Positions 43,004-53,645 of a stretch of 64,000 nt of DNA are shown piece by piece. The stretch is from NCBI GenBank assembly GCA_002494625.1, contig DACH01000020.1, forward strand, positions 62,001 to 126,000. Reading direction: 5' to 3'. The stretch comes from Archaeoglobus sp. UBA234. Lineage in GTDB: Archaea; Halobacteriota; Archaeoglobi; Archaeoglobales; Archaeoglobaceae. Below the pieces are notes generated by a model. The model was given only the letters and a program-made list of their open reading frames with translations, did not search any database and was not told where the DNA came from. The first letter of the stretch is position 1, and each line of letters opens with the position of its first letter. Position numbers and translations under genes: made by a program.

Positions 43004-46000
43004 ATGCCAAAAAGGGAGGATTTGAGAAAAATCATGGTTATTGGTTCAGGACCGATCGTAATCGGTCAGGCTGCAGAGTTTGATTACTCTGGCAGCCAGG
43101 CATGCAAAGCGCTGAGAGAAGAAGGGTATGAGGTTGTTCTGGTTAACTCGAACCCTGCAACAATCATGACAGATCCTGAGATGGCTGACAGGACATACAT
43201 AGAACCGATAACTGCCGACTTCGTTGCAAAAATTATAGAGAAGGAGCTTCCAGATGCGATACTACCCACCCTTGGAGGACAAACTGCTCTCAATGTCGCG
43301 GTTCAGCTTGGAGAGATGGGAATTCTCGATAAATACGAGGTTGAACTGATAGGTGCAAAGCTGGATGCTATTAAAAAAGCTGAAGACAGAGATCTGTTCA
43401 AAAAATCCATGGAAAAAATTGGGCTAGAAGTGCCAAAAAGTGATGTGGCTAACAACCTTGAAGAGGCTCTCTCAATTGCGGAGAATATTGGCTATCCCGT
43501 TGTTGTCAGACCTGCTTTTACACTTGGTGGAACTGGTGGTGGGATAGCCTTTAACAGAGAGGAGCTTAAAGCAATAGTGGAGCACGGTCTTGAGATGTCC
43601 ATGATAAATCAAGTTCTCATTGAGGAGGGAGTTATTGGCTGGAAAGAGTACGAACTTGAGGTTATGAGAGATCTGGCAGACAATGTGGTTATAATATGCT
43701 CAATTGAGAACTTCGACCCCATGGGTGTACATACAGGAGACAGTATTACAGTTGCCCCAGCTCAGACGCTTACAGATGTTGAGTATCAGTATCTGAGAGA
43801 CTCTGCTATCAAGATCATAAGGGAGATTGGAGTTGAGACCGGAGGAAGCAACATTCAGTTTGCCGTTCATCCCGAAAATGGAAGGGTTGTTGCAATCGAG
43901 ATGAACCCGAGAGTTAGCAGATCATCAGCTCTTGCATCAAAGGCTACAGGCTTTCCAATAGCAAAAATTGCCGCAAAGCTTGCAATTGGATATACCCTTG
44001 ATGAGATCCCCAATGATATCACAAAAGAGACACCTGCAAGCTTTGAACCTACCATAGACTATGTTGTTGTAAAAATCCCGAGATTTGCCTTTGATAAGTT
44101 TCCATCAGCCGACCCAACCCTCGGAACACAGATGAAGAGTGTTGGAGAGGTTATGGCAATTGGAAGAACATTTGAAGAAGCTTTACAGAAGGCGCTCCGA
44201 AGCCTTGAAATCAGGAGGTATGGAATAGGAAGTGATGGAAGAGATAAAGACCCTACAATGGAGCACATAATAAAGAGACTCACCTCTCCACATCCAAGCA
44301 GAATTTTCTACATAAGATATGCCCTCCTGAAAGGTATGTCCGTTGAGGAGGTTTCAAAACTAACAAGAATCGATCCCTGGTTTATAAGAAAAATAAAGAA
44401 CATTCTCGACTTTGAAAGAGAGTTAAAAGACCTTTCCATAACCTACTCAATAAAAGATATACCCGAAGAGTACCTGATAAAGGCGAAAAGATGGGGTTTT
44501 TCAGATGTTCAGCTTGCCCACATATTCAACACTACGGAAATGGAGGTAAGAAAGAGAAGAAAAGAGATAGGGCTGAGAGCTGTTTATAAAATGGTGGATA
44601 CCTGTGCCGCAGAATTCGAGGCAAAAACACCCTATTTCTACTCAACATACGAATATGAGAATGAAGCGATAAGAACAGAAAGAAAGAAGGTCATTGTCCT
44701 CGGCTCAGGACCAAACAGAATAGGGCAGGGAATCGAGTTCGATTACTGCTGTGTTCACGGTGTTCTGAGCCTCAAGGAAGAGGGATATGAAACAATCATG
44801 GTAAACAACAACCCTGAAACTGTTTCAACTGATTACGATACATCTGACAGGCTTTACTTTGAACCCATAACCTTTGAAGATGTCCTTAACATCTACGAGA
44901 ATGAGGAGCCAGAAGGTGTGGTTGTCCAGTTTGGAGGGCAGACCCCTCTAAACATAGCTGTTCCGCTCGAAAGGGCAAATGTAAGAATTCTCGGTACATC
45001 TCCGGATTCAATCGATATAGCCGAAGACAGAGAGAGATTTTCCGAGCTGCTATCAAAACTGAACATACCCCAGCCTCCGAGTGGGATTGCTTTTAGCATA
45101 GAAGAGGCAAAGGAGATCGTTAAAAGAATAGGCTATCCCGTTCTTGTTCGTCCATCCTATGTGCTCGGAGGAAGAGCAATGGTGATTGTTTACGATGATG
45201 TCAGCTTCAATAGCTACATAACAGAAGCCTTTGATGTCAGCGAGGAGAAACCTGTCCTCATTGATAAATTCCTCGAAGATGCCATTGAGGTTGAAGTTGA
45301 TGCGCTCTGTGATGGAGAAGATGTTGTGATCGGTGGAATAATGGAACATGTGGAGGAGGCAGGAATACACAGTGGAGATTCTGCCTGTGTTCTGCCACCC
45401 ATATCTCTCAAACAAGAACATATCGAAAGGATAAAGGAGTACACGAGAAAGATGGCTCTTGCACTCAAAGTCAATGGACTCATCAATATACAGTTTGCCA
45501 TAAAAGATGACACAGTTTATGTGCTCGAAGCAAACCCAAGAGCCAGTAGAACAGTTCCTTTCGTCAGCAAGGCGACAGGAGTGCCTCTTGCAAAAATAGC
45601 TGCAAAACTGATGGCAGGAAAGAAGCTAAGAGAACTCGGGATTAAAGAAAATCTCAGGTTGAAACATGTGGCTGTGAAGGAGGCGGTCTTCCCCTTCAAC
45701 AAATTGCCGGGTGTAGATCCGATACTCGGTCCGGAGATGAAAGCTACTGGAGAGGTTATGGGTATCGACTATGATTTTGGTATAGCTTACTATAAAGCTG
45801 AGCTTGCTGCTGGTATGAGGCTCCCAATAGATGGGACAGTTTTCATAAGTGTAAAAAAGGAAGATAGGAAGAAAATACTCCCAATTGCAAAAAAACTCCA
45901 GGAAATGGGGTTCAAAATTGTTGCAACTTCGGGAACTGCTTATTATCTGAGGGAAAATGGAGTTAAAGCAGAGATAACACTGAAAGTGAGTGAGGGGAGA

Positions 46001-46258
46001 CCCAATGTCATTGACGAGATTATAAACAGAAGGATACATTTCATAATCAATACACCCTCAGGAAAGAGGGGAAAAACAGAGGGATTTCTGATAAGAAGGG
46101 CTGCAGTTGATCATAACATTCCATACATCACAACCATAAAAGGGGCTCAGGCAGTTGTGAAGGCTATTGAGTCGATCAAAAAGGCAGGGATGGATGGAGT
46201 AACTGTAAAATCAATACAGGAATATCATGAAGAAATAAAGAAAGAGGAAGAAAAATGA
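43004..46258 (+). CDS. carB: Carbamoyl-phosphate synthase large subunit
   Basis: 1084 residues in two homologous halves. The first starts with [20 protein letters not shown] and the second with [20 protein letters not shown] near residue 560, each an ATP-grasp unit with the [19 protein letters not shown] glycine loops. An MGS-like allosteric domain closes the chain ([20 protein letters not shown]). Length and order are normal. The stop overlaps the larB start as ATGA, so the two are translationally coupled. Confidence 0.98.
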   Translation: MPKREDLRKIMVIGSGPIVIGQAAEFDYSGSQACKALREEGYEVVLVNSNPATIMTDPEMADRTYIEPITADFVAKIIEKELPDAILPTLGGQTALNVAVQLGEMGILDKYEVELIGAKLDAIKKAEDRDLFKKSMEKIGLEVPKSDVANNLEEALSIAENIGYPVVVRPAFTLGGTGGGIAFNREELKAIVEHGLEMSMINQVLIEEGVIGWKEYELEVMRDLADNVVIICSIENFDPMGVHTGDSITVAPAQTLTDVEYQYLRDSAIKIIREIGVETGGSNIQFAVHPENGRVVAIEMNPRVSRSSALASKATGFPIAKIAAKLAIGYTLDEIPNDITKETPASFEPTIDYVVVKIPRFAFDKFPSADPTLGTQMKSVGEVMAIGRTFEEALQKALRSLEIRRYGIGSDGRDKDPTMEHIIKRLTSPHPSRIFYIRYALLKGMSVEEVSKLTRIDPWFIRKIKNILDFERELKDLSITYSIKDIPEEYLIKAKRWGFSDVQLAHIFNTTEMEVRKRRKEIGLRAVYKMVDTCAAEFEAKTPYFYSTYEYENEAIRTERKKVIVLGSGPNRIGQGIEFDYCCVHGVLSLKEEGYETIMVNNNPETVSTDYDTSDRLYFEPITFEDVLNIYENEEPEGVVVQFGGQTPLNIAVPLERANVRILGTSPDSIDIAEDRERFSELLSKLNIPQPPSGIAFSIEEAKEIVKRIGYPVLVRPSYVLGGRAMVIVYDDVSFNSYITEAFDVSEEKPVLIDKFLEDAIEVEVDALCDGEDVVIGGIMEHVEEAGIHSGDSACVLPPISLKQEHIERIKEYTRKMALALKVNGLINIQFAIKDDTVYVLEANPRASRTVPFVSKATGVPLAKIAAKLMAGKKLRELGIKENLRLKHVAVKEAVFPFNKLPGVDPILGPEMKATGEVMGIDYDFGIAYYKAELAAGMRLPIDGTVFISVKKEDRKKILPIAKKLQEMGFKIVATSGTAYYLRENGVKAEITLKVSEGRPNVIDEIINRRIHFIINTPSGKRGKTEGFLIRRAAVDHNIPYITTIKGAQAVVKAIESIKKAGMDGVTVKSIQEYHEEIKKEEEK

Positions 46259-47073
46259 AGGATGATAGCAGGGATAAAAGAGAAGAAATACTGAAGAATT
46301 TTAAAAAACTGCTTGAAAATCTTGAATCTCTACCAGAACTTACAGATGAACTGATGAAATTATTTTACACTCAGATTGAGAGGTTCGCGAACTTTGACCA
46401 CTTCAGAGAAATCAGAGCGGGAAAACCAGAAGCTGTTTTTGGGCCAGGTAAAAGCTCTCAGGAGATTGTTAAAATACTCAAAAAAGCTATGGAGAGTTCA
46501 GGTGGGATTTTAGTAACAAGAGTCTCTCCTGAGCAGATTAAAGCTATAAAGGAGGAGTTTCGTGGAAAATTCAAGCTGGAGATAAACGAGAGATCGGGAA
46601 CAGTAATTATAGGAGAGAAAAAAGAGAGAATGGGGAAGGTTGCGATTCTAACAGCAGGCACATCAGATATACCCGTGGCTGAGGAGGCTGCAACCACCGC
46701 TGAATTCTTAGGGCTTGAAGTTATAAAAGAGTATGATGTGGGTGTTGCTGGCATTCACCGCCTTTTTAACCCGCTGGTAAAAATTCTTGAAGAAGGTGTG
46801 GATTCCATAATTGTTGTTGCAGGAATGGAAGGGGCACTACCTTCTGTAGTGGCTGGACTTGTAGATATTCCCGTGATTGCTGTTCCAACCTCAGTCGGAT
46901 ATGGAGCAAACCTCAATGGCATCACAACCCTCTTTTCGATGCTTCAAAGCTGTTCGTCAGGAGTTGCTGTTGTGAATATAGACAATGGATTTGGAGCTGC
47001 TGTTTTTGCCTCAATGATAAGCAGAGTCAAGCAGAGAAGAGTAAAGGAGGGTTTTTATGAAAATAAACGATGA
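46255..47073 (+). CDS. larB: LarB-like pyridinium carboxylase (AIR-carboxylase-like fold)
   Basis: A 272-residue protein. A charged N-terminus ends in [20 protein letters not shown], and the PurE-like domain starts [20 protein letters not shown] with [39 protein letters not shown] and [20 protein letters not shown]. LarB carboxylates nicotinic acid adenine dinucleotide as the first step to the nickel-pincer cofactor of lactate racemase-type enzymes. LarC and LarE are not in the window. It is nested between carB and purP, overlapping both. Confidence 0.9.
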   Translation: MKDDSRDKREEILKNFKKLLENLESLPELTDELMKLFYTQIERFANFDHFREIRAGKPEAVFGPGKSSQEIVKILKKAMESSGGILVTRVSPEQIKAIKEEFRGKFKLEINERSGTVIIGEKKERMGKVAILTAGTSDIPVAEEAATTAEFLGLEVIKEYDVGVAGIHRLFNPLVKILEEGVDSIIVVAGMEGALPSVVAGLVDIPVIAVPTSVGYGANLNGITTLFSMLQSCSSGVAVVNIDNGFGAAVFASMISRVKQRRVKEGFYENKR

Positions 47074-48169
47074 GGAGAGAACAAAAAAAATGGAAAAGCT
47101 GAGAGAGGAGATTCTGAATGTGCTATCATGCTATGATCAAAACAGGATTTCTATTGTAACACTTGGAAGTCACTCCGCCCTCAATATATTAAAGGGAGCA
47201 AAGGAGGAGGGCTTCAAAGCCATCTGCCTTTGTAGAGAAAGCGAAAGAATAATTTATGAGTCTTTTGGCGTAGCAGATGAAATCATAGGGATAGATGATT
47301 ATTCAGACCTCCTCAAAAAAGAATTCCAGAAAAGAATTGCTGAGATGAACGGAATTCTGATACCCCACGGTTCTTTCAATGCCTACATAGGAAATCTCGA
47401 GGAGCTGAAAATCCCCGTCTTTGGTAACAGAGAGTTGATGTACCATGAGACAGTTAGAGAGATGCAGGATAGATGGTTGAAAGAAGCTGGACTTGAGACT
47501 CCAAGAGTCATAGAAAAGCCTGAAGAGATTGACAGGCTTGTTATAGTGAAGTTTCCTGGTGCCAAGGGTGGAAAAGGCTACTTTCTGGCAGTTGATTACG
47601 ACGATTTCATAAAAAAGTCCAGTGAGATTGTTAAAAGTGGTCTTGCCTCGAAGGATGACATAAAGAATGCTTTCATCCAGGAATACATCGTGGGGGCAAA
47701 TGTTTATTTCTCCTTTTTCTACTCTCCAGCCTATGAAAGAGTCGAACTTATAGCCGTGGATAGAAGGTATGAGGCAGATGTTGATGGTCTCGGAAAGGTC
47801 CCATCATCCATCCAGATTAAAGCAGATATTTCCCCAACCTACACTGTCATAGGTAATTTCCCCGTAGTTTTAAGAGAGAGTCTGCTATCACAGGCTTTAA
47901 GAGCAGCAGAAAATGTTGTTGAAGTCTCTAAAAAGATTGCCCATCCCGGGATGGTAGGACCATTCTGCCTTGAAGCCGTCTTTGATGAGAATGCAAGAAT
48001 GAAAGTCTTCGAGATTTCAGCAAGAATCGTGGCAGGGACGAATGTTGGAATTCCTGTCTCACCCTATTCCTATATCCTTTTCGGAGAGAACATGTATATG
48101 GGACGGAGAATTTCAAGAGAGATAAAGCTTGGGATAGAGAGAGGAATTCTGGACAGAATGATATTCTGA
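47057..48169 (+). CDS. purP: FAICAR synthetase, ATP-grasp ligase
   Basis: A 370-residue archaeal enzyme that formylates AICAR with ATP and formate, in place of the PurH transformylase. The GGAGGG ribosome site 5 bases ahead supports the start at 47057 although it overlaps larB by 17 bases. Motifs are VTLGSHSALNILKGAKEEGF near the start, LIPHGSFNAYIG, then the grasp core LVIVKFPGAKGGKGYFLAVD and YSFF-like YFSFFYSPAYERVELIAVD. The last residues KLGIERGILDRMIF are conserved in PurP. It ends the nucleotide run. Confidence 0.95.
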   Translation: MKINDEERTKKMEKLREEILNVLSCYDQNRISIVTLGSHSALNILKGAKEEGFKAICLCRESERIIYESFGVADEIIGIDDYSDLLKKEFQKRIAEMNGILIPHGSFNAYIGNLEELKIPVFGNRELMYHETVREMQDRWLKEAGLETPRVIEKPEEIDRLVIVKFPGAKGGKGYFLAVDYDDFIKKSSEIVKSGLASKDDIKNAFIQEYIVGANVYFSFFYSPAYERVELIAVDRRYEADVDGLGKVPSSIQIKADISPTYTVIGNFPVVLRESLLSQALRAAENVVEVSKKIAHPGMVGPFCLEAVFDENARMKVFEISARIVAGTNVGIPVSPYSYILFGENMYMGRRISREIKLGIERGILDRMIF

Positions 48170-48221
48170 GGAGGTTTTATTACCGAAAACAAAATAAAGT
48201 ATATTCCTTTTTTTAGAATTT

Positions 48222-48584
48222 ATGGGAAACAATCAAGGAACGATCATACTCGGTGTTTTCGCTACAGCCTTTTTAATATATATAGGCTATAATCTCCTCG
48301 CAAATATAAGCCCTTATACTCCTGTTTCTGAGCTACTGGAATTAGAGAGTGCTTATAATGTTCAGGTTAATGGGACCATAGAGAACACAACGGTTCTTGA
48401 GAACAACACATCAATATTCTACCTTACAGATGGGAAATCAAAAGTAAAGGTAATCTACGACGGTTATCTTCACAATCAGGATGGGCTGAAAGTTGTTGTT
48501 GTAGGAGACTACAAAAACGGCACCCTCTATGCTTATCAGATTCTTAACAAGTGCCACACAGAATACGAGACTGGAGGAGAGTAG
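48222..48584 (+). CDS. ccmE: Cytochrome c maturation haem chaperone CcmE, Cys-type
   Basis: A 120-residue protein. A single N-terminal membrane helix (TIILGVFATAFLIYIGYNLL) precedes the OB-fold (YNVQVNGTIENTTVL, LTDGKSKVKVIYDG, KVVVVGDYKNGTLYAYQ). The haem-binding motif is CHTEY (Cys111, Tyr115), the CxxxY form found in archaea and some anaerobes, not the HxxxY form of E. coli. It passes haem to the synthase complex. The stop abuts the ccmF start exactly, so the two are one unit. Confidence 0.88.
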   Translation: MGNNQGTIILGVFATAFLIYIGYNLLANISPYTPVSELLELESAYNVQVNGTIENTTVLENNTSIFYLTDGKSKVKVIYDGYLHNQDGLKVVVVGDYKNGTLYAYQILNKCHTEYETGGE

Positions 48585-50426
48585 ATGGATGGTGGAGAGA
48601 TTCTTTTAGCATTCTCTCTGATGGCAATACTTTTCTCCATCTGGGCTCTTCTTGCAGGGGTCAGGAAAAGATCTACTAGACTTCTTCAGTATGGAGAGTG
48701 GGGAGTTTATTTCTACTTCCTCATGCTCCTATTTTCATCAATGCTTCTGCTCTCACACCTTCTCTCAAAGGATTACTCCTACATCTATGTTTATAAACAC
48801 ACCAACTCTTTTCTCCCTTTGATATACACAGTCAGTGCATTCTGGGCTGGGAAAGAGGGTTCAATTCTTCTCTGGGCTCTTTTTATTGCAACTGCTAACA
48901 TCTTTGTTCTCTCAGAAAAAAAGGACGCTCTTACTGCATCAACTCTTTCAATCAGCGGAATGTTTCTTGCCATTCTGAATGTTTTTTTGCTAACAACCTC
49001 AAATCCCTTTATCAGAACTGTAGCCAAAAGTGAGGGTTTTGGGCTCAATCCCCTTCTAAGGACTTTTGAGATGGTGATACACCCACCTACCGTTTTCATT
49101 GCTTATGCAGGTTTTCTTATACCCTTCGCAATGGTGGTCTCGGGAGCTTTTCTTGGTAGAGAGTGGAGAGAAAAGGCAATTGTTAGATCTGTGAAATACA
49201 GCTTTTTCTCCTGGATTTTCCTTGGATTCGGGATATTTATCGGTGCTTACTGGGCTTACAAAACTCTTGGCTGGGGAGGGTTCTGGGGATGGGACCCGGT
49301 TGAAAATGCTTCACTGATGCCATGGCTGACTTCAACAGCCTTTATCCATTCAATCATGCTTAGAAAAAGAAAGATTTTCGATGGACTCAGTTTCTTTCTT
49401 ATCGTAGCTACCTTCTCACTTGTTATCTTTGCAAGCGTCGTTACAAGAGGGGGTTTCATAAACTCAGTTCACGCATTTGGAGAAGGAGAGGAAGGTATAA
49501 TCCTCTTTATTCTGATGATTGGATTCATCATCCTTTCAGTATTTGCCTATTTCAAGAATTATGAAAAACAAGCTATGAAATTCAACCTGTCAATCAACCG
49601 GGAAACAGCCATAATATTATTCCTTATTGTCACCCTGATGTTACTGATTGCCGTTCTCGCCGGAACAGTTACACCTGTTTTCACCAACACATCTCCAGAA
49701 AGAGAATACTATGAGTCCATCATGGTATTCTGTGAGTTTTTAATTCTCTTAATCCTCGGAATATGTATCCGAATCTCCTGGAGAAGAGATGATGAACTCA
49801 TTGAGAAGATGCGAGTGCCTTTTATAATAATGATCCTGGCTTTTTTATCCACCCTCGCACTGACGAAGAATGCTATCATCTCGATATTCGCAGGCGTATC
49901 TGCTTTTACATTTCTGAATCATTTTATCGCAATAACAATCAAAAAGAAGAGAGATCTAAGAGTTTATGGTGCCTTTTTAGTTCATATAGGGGTTATTATT
50001 CTGTTCGCAGGTTCCATAGGGGTGTGGGATTATTCAGAGCATATAAGCACATCAATAGCACTCAACGAGACTCTTCAGGCTGGAGATTACACACTTGTGC
50101 CTGTGAAGGTGGATGGAGTTGAGAAGAGAGATTGTTTCACAGTTTTTGTTGAGATAGAAGTTTACAAAAACGGAGAATTGCTTTCCACCCTTAAACCGGG
50201 ACTTACAGAGTACATGATTATAAATCCCAACAGGATCGTCTCTGATGTCGCCATTGCAAGCTATTACATGGAGGATGTTTATGTTTCAATTACCGGTTTT
50301 TCCTCAGATTTCAGCAGGGCAGGAATAGAGGTATTCATTAACAGACTTACAATACTGGTGTGGGTAGGCATGGCACTCATTACCGCAGGAGGGGTTTGCA
50401 GCTACCTCTCACTTCGAAAAGATTGA
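48585..50426 (+). CDS. ccmF: Cytochrome c haem lyase subunit CcmF
   Basis: A 613-residue polytopic membrane protein with about 14 hydrophobic segments. The WWD haem-handling motif WGGFWGWDPVENASLMPW is at 230-247, with conserved His residues nearby (HPPTVFIAYAGF at 166-177; FIHSI after the motif). A periplasmic loop lies near the C-terminus before the last helix (RLTILVWVGMALITAGGVCS). It ligates haem to CxxCH sites. It forms a pair with ccmE and fits the multihaem cytochrome encoded at the left edge. Confidence 0.95.
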   Translation: MDGGEILLAFSLMAILFSIWALLAGVRKRSTRLLQYGEWGVYFYFLMLLFSSMLLLSHLLSKDYSYIYVYKHTNSFLPLIYTVSAFWAGKEGSILLWALFIATANIFVLSEKKDALTASTLSISGMFLAILNVFLLTTSNPFIRTVAKSEGFGLNPLLRTFEMVIHPPTVFIAYAGFLIPFAMVVSGAFLGREWREKAIVRSVKYSFFSWIFLGFGIFIGAYWAYKTLGWGGFWGWDPVENASLMPWLTSTAFIHSIMLRKRKIFDGLSFFLIVATFSLVIFASVVTRGGFINSVHAFGEGEEGIILFILMIGFIILSVFAYFKNYEKQAMKFNLSINRETAIILFLIVTLMLLIAVLAGTVTPVFTNTSPEREYYESIMVFCEFLILLILGICIRISWRRDDELIEKMRVPFIIMILAFLSTLALTKNAIISIFAGVSAFTFLNHFIAITIKKKRDLRVYGAFLVHIGVIILFAGSIGVWDYSEHISTSIALNETLQAGDYTLVPVKVDGVEKRDCFTVFVEIEVYKNGELLSTLKPGLTEYMIINPNRIVSDVAIASYYMEDVYVSITGFSSDFSRAGIEVFINRLTILVWVGMALITAGGVCSYLSLRKD

Positions 50427-50455
50427 ACTGAATTAGAAACCAGATATTAAAAAAG

Positions 50456-51238
50456 TCATTCAATCAGAATTATTCTGTTCATTTCCTCAGCTTTCTCCTT
50501 CAGGATTTTAAGTGCCTCTTTGAGGATTTCTCTGACAGGGAGCGCTCCTGTCCCCTCAACAGTGAAGAAGAAGTTTTCGGTCTCATCCACAACTATATGT
50601 CCTTCTTCACAGACTTTGACGCACTCCATACACATCGAGCACTCCTCTGGCTTTCTCACAACCACTCTGTCATCCTTGAATTCGAAGACATCTCTCGGGC
50701 AGATTTCAACACATTCTTTGCATCGGGAGCATTCATCATCAATCCTGATATCCGGTATGATTCTGTATGTGCACGCAGAAACAGGCTGCCACTTCACATG
50801 CTCCCTTCCAGTTCCTAACCTTGCAACAGCCTCCATCATCAGCTGCTGATCTTTGTCAAGCTCAATTACAGGAATGTTATCATATACCGGTACCACTTCA
50901 GGGTCATCAGAGACGAAGTCTCCAGAGTAAACAACCTTTGGACCCTCTATATTGAGTCTGAAAGAGACCTGACAGTTGGGACAGCCCTCACCATCGCAAA
51001 CACACTTATCGGGCAGATTAAATCGCTGCAAATCAGTTTTTATTGGGATCAATCCAATCCTGTGTGCAAGGATCTCATCGTAGATGTAGGAAGTATTCAT
51101 GTAAAAGTCAATATAATCCACAGCCATTGTTGGTACCAAGCTCTTCATCGCTCTTCTAAGAGAGTTTGCAAAGGCTGTGGAGGAGTTTAAAATAAATTTC
51201 AGTTTTAAATCGCTCTCCTCAACAATCTGGATTTTCAT
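50456..51238 (-). CDS. rpoD: RNA polymerase subunit D (Rpo3) with two 4Fe-4S-type motifs
   Basis: 260 residues from MKIQIVEESDLKL, preceded by a GGAGAGGG; a longer frame upstream would overlap rps11 and is unlikely. The alpha-like dimerisation domain has LRRAMKSLVPTMAVDYIDFY and AHRIGLIPIKT. Between its parts sits a ferredoxin-like domain with CSRCKECVEIC (170-180) and CSMCMECVKVC (200-210), so both cysteine quartets are complete and two clusters are possible. It pairs with subunit L in the enzyme core. It is the last gene of the ribosomal operon here. Confidence 0.96.
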   Translation of the reverse strand: MKIQIVEESDLKLKFILNSSTAFANSLRRAMKSLVPTMAVDYIDFYMNTSYIYDEILAHRIGLIPIKTDLQRFNLPDKCVCDGEGCPNCQVSFRLNIEGPKVVYSGDFVSDDPEVVPVYDNIPVIELDKDQQLMMEAVARLGTGREHVKWQPVSACTYRIIPDIRIDDECSRCKECVEICPRDVFEFKDDRVVVRKPEECSMCMECVKVCEEGHIVVDETENFFFTVEGTGALPVREILKEALKILKEKAEEMNRIILIE

Positions 51239-51260
51239 TATCCCTCTCCAGCAGGAAAAT

Positions 51261-51656
51261 TTATACTCTTCTTCCCCTCTTACCACCGGGAGCTCTCGTT
51301 CCATCGTGTGGTATGGGTGTGACATCCTCTATTCTGCCAATCTTAAGTCCTGCCCTTGCAAGCGCTCTGATAGCTGCCTGAGCACCCGGTCCAGGGTTGG
51401 TGTGCTTGTTTCCACCAGGTGCTCTGACTTTTATGTGAACGCCCTCGATTCCCTTGTCCATTGCCATTTCAGCAGCCCTTATTGCAGCCTGCATTGCAGT
51501 GTAGGGGTTCCCCTCATCTCTGCTTGCCTTGACTATCATCCCACCGCTTATTCTGACAATTGTCTCGCTACCGGTTATATCCGTTATTGTGATTATCGTG
51601 TTATTGTAAGAGGAAAATATATTGGCAATACCCCACTTACCTTTTTTCTTCTCCAT
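51261..51656 (-). CDS. rps11: 30S ribosomal protein uS11
   Basis: A 131-residue protein. Family blocks are [60 protein letters not shown] and the end [20 protein letters not shown]. It lies on the platform near the mRNA exit. Gene order rps13-rps4-rps11-rpoD is the standard archaeal arrangement. Confidence 0.98.
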   Translation of the reverse strand: MEKKKGKWGIANIFSSYNNTIITITDITGSETIVRISGGMIVKASRDEGNPYTAMQAAIRAAEMAMDKGIEGVHIKVRAPGGNKHTNPGPGAQAAIRALARAGLKIGRIEDVTPIPHDGTRAPGGKRGRRV

Positions 51657-51689
51657 TCAAAACACCCCTTTAACTAACCTTAACACCCT

Positions 51690-52229
51690 TTAACTCTCTC
51701 CTTCCGCCCTTGCCACAAGCTCTCTTTTTGTGAAGGGTGAATTATGATAGTAGGAAATTTTTGTCTCCTCTTCCCTCGTCACAATATGGCCGGGAACTGT
51801 CACCTTCCTACCATCAATTGCAATGTGTCCATGAGTTATGAGCTGCCTTGCCTGTTTGATTGTATTGGCAAGCCCCTGTCTGTACACTATCGTCTGAAGT
51901 CTCCTGCTGAGAAAGGCATCAACAGTCAGATTGAGGATGTCATCGAGGGTTGCATTCTCCTCCAGCACTCCGATTTTAGCCAATTTCTTAATAACCATCT
52001 GTGCCTTTGCCTTTGCAAGTTCTCCTTCTCTCCCCGGGAGATCAATTTTCGCTAAAAGTTCTCTTGCAACTCTCCTATATTTTCTAAGAATATTCTGAAA
52101 TCTCCAGAGCTCTCTCTTGTTTCTCAAGCCATATTTAACTATGATTTCAACCTCTTTTTCAAGTCTTACCCTGTCCCAGGGTCTCGGTGGGGTTACATAC
52201 TTTCTCCTGTGCCTTTTTGGATCACCCAT
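51690..52229 (-). CDS. rps4: 30S ribosomal protein uS4
   Basis: A 179-residue primary rRNA-binding protein. It begins with the archaeal [20 protein letters not shown] and has the S4 RNA-binding domain near residues 105-165 ([20 protein letters not shown], then [20 protein letters not shown]). It ends 34 bases before rps11 begins and follows rps13 by 13 bases. Confidence 0.98.
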   Translation of the reverse strand: MGDPKRHRRKYVTPPRPWDRVRLEKEVEIIVKYGLRNKRELWRFQNILRKYRRVARELLAKIDLPGREGELAKAKAQMVIKKLAKIGVLEENATLDDILNLTVDAFLSRRLQTIVYRQGLANTIKQARQLITHGHIAIDGRKVTVPGHIVTREEETKISYYHNSPFTKRELVARAEGES

Positions 52230-52242
52230 AAAATCACCTTGA

Positions 52243-52689
52243 CTACTTCTTCCTTCTTATAACACCAACTGTTCTTCCAGTTCTGCCTGTCGAACGGGTT
52301 CTCTGACCTCTGACTTTCTTACCCTTTGCGTGCCTCATTCCCCTGTAGGACTTCATCTTCATCATCATTTCAATATCTACCATCCTGGCAAAATCAACAT
52401 CTTTGCCAAAGAGGTGAAGGTTCTTTCCAGAATACCTATCCTTCCTTCTATTCACCATCCAGTCAGGCACGCTCTCGATGTCCTCCTCGACGAACTTCTT
52501 AAGCTTTTCTATGGTCTCATCGTCAAGTTCGCCAAGTTTCGCCGTTGCGTCGATACCAAGTACATTGGTTATACTCCTTGCCATCCGGTGACCTATACCT
52601 TTAATTCCTGTCAGCGCGAACATGACGCTCTTCTTTCCATCAAGATCAGTATCAGCAATTCTGACTATATGTTTGAAGCCCTCAGCCAT
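52243..52689 (-). CDS. rps13: 30S ribosomal protein uS13
   Basis: A 148-residue head protein contacting the 50S subunit and tRNA. It contains [20 protein letters not shown], the helix-hairpin-helix [20 protein letters not shown], and the basic tail [20 protein letters not shown]. It is the first gene of the leftward ribosomal operon. The upstream region is shared with a divergent DUF429 gene. Confidence 0.98.
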   Translation of the reverse strand: MAEGFKHIVRIADTDLDGKKSVMFALTGIKGIGHRMARSITNVLGIDATAKLGELDDETIEKLKKFVEEDIESVPDWMVNRRKDRYSGKNLHLFGKDVDFARMVDIEMMMKMKSYRGMRHAKGKKVRGQRTRSTGRTGRTVGVIRRKK

Positions 52690-52755
52690 AACGCATCACT
52701 CTGAAATATCGCAACAGAAGGAAGATATTTAAAGGTTGTGCAGATATTGTATAAG

Positions 52756-53304
52756 ATGAACATTCTCGGGGTGGATGTTGGTATCCATAGCTCCCATTAT
52801 GCCGTTGCAGAGGGATACAGAGTTATCCACACCGGGATTCTGGCAATAGATGGAGATATCCTGAGGAGATTTAATATCGGCTTTGCCGGTATCGATGCAC
52901 CCCTTTCCCTCCCATCCAAGGGTACACTAAGAGAATGTGAGAAAATACTGCTTAAAAGAGGAATTAGGCTTTTTCCATCCGGTGCTGAGTTTTTCAGAAA
53001 GGTTGCTGAGAGGGGAATGGAAATAGCAGAGTGGTTGAGAGAAGAGGGAGTGGAGGTGTACGAGGTTTACCCTTACGCAGCGAGAAAAATTCTTGGGATA
53101 TCACCACTTTCAAAAAAGAACAGTAAGGCTGGTATTAAGAAAATAAAGGATGACTTAAGAACTTTCTTAGAGTTCGATAATTTAGAAAACTCCGATACTG
53201 TTGATGCTGCGATATCTGCCCTCACAATCAGGCTTTTCCTTGAAGGGAAAGGTATGTTGCTGAAGGGTAAGGATGGCGAAATAGTTATTCCTTTAAAAGA
53301 GTAA
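52756..53304 (+). CDS. DUF429-family protein (RNase H-like fold)
   Basis: 182 residues from the ATG at 52756; an upstream GTG six codons earlier is open but less likely. It starts with an actin/RNase-H-like phosphate strand (ILGVDVGIHSSHYAVAEGYR) and has FAGIDAPLSLPS, then RECEKILLKRGIRLFPSGAE, VYEVYPYAARKILG and DTVDAAISALTIRLFLEGKG. These are typical of archaeal DUF429 proteins, probable nucleases of unknown target. Divergent from rps13. Confidence 0.8.
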   Translation: MNILGVDVGIHSSHYAVAEGYRVIHTGILAIDGDILRRFNIGFAGIDAPLSLPSKGTLRECEKILLKRGIRLFPSGAEFFRKVAERGMEIAEWLREEGVEVYEVYPYAARKILGISPLSKKNSKAGIKKIKDDLRTFLEFDNLENSDTVDAAISALTIRLFLEGKGMLLKGKDGEIVIPLKE

Positions 53305-53315
53305 AGTACAGCTGA

Positions 53316-53567
53316 TTAGATTTCTGTAACCTGAAGTTTTGGTTTCCTGACTTTTCTCAGATGGTCTCTTGCAGCTACAACAAACTCACAGTACTTCGGG
53401 CAGTCTTCTGTTTTCTTTATTCCAAGTAATCTGCATTTTGGTCGATTATCACAGTGAATTTTTAAAATTGTTTGCCCGACTACTTCCATTACTGCAGTAG
53501 ACCTCTTTGACTTTATTATGAGATGTCTGAGTTCATCACTTCTATTAAAAGTGGTAGACATACTCAT
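53316..53567 (-). CDS. Small Cys-containing protein, unknown
   Basis: 83 residues. Three Cys are spread as KIHCDNRPKCRLLG and DCPKYCEFVV (four in total), which could bind a metal. The rest is basic (RDHLRKVRKPKLQVTEI). It resembles small archaeal proteins found beside metabolic genes but is not recognised. It faces the DUF429 gene tail to tail with 11 bases between them. Confidence 0.55.
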   Translation of the reverse strand: MSMSTTFNRSDELRHLIIKSKRSTAVMEVVGQTILKIHCDNRPKCRLLGIKKTEDCPKYCEFVVAARDHLRKVRKPKLQVTEI

Positions 53568-53645
53568 TATTACAATTACAATAAATAAAGTACTTAAAAC
53601 TTTTTGTTTGCAATCTGATTTATAATATAAAAATAATCAAAAAAA

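Noticed and set aside
45053..45513. Two long minus-strand frames inside carB
   Set aside because: Shadows of a conserved coding region.
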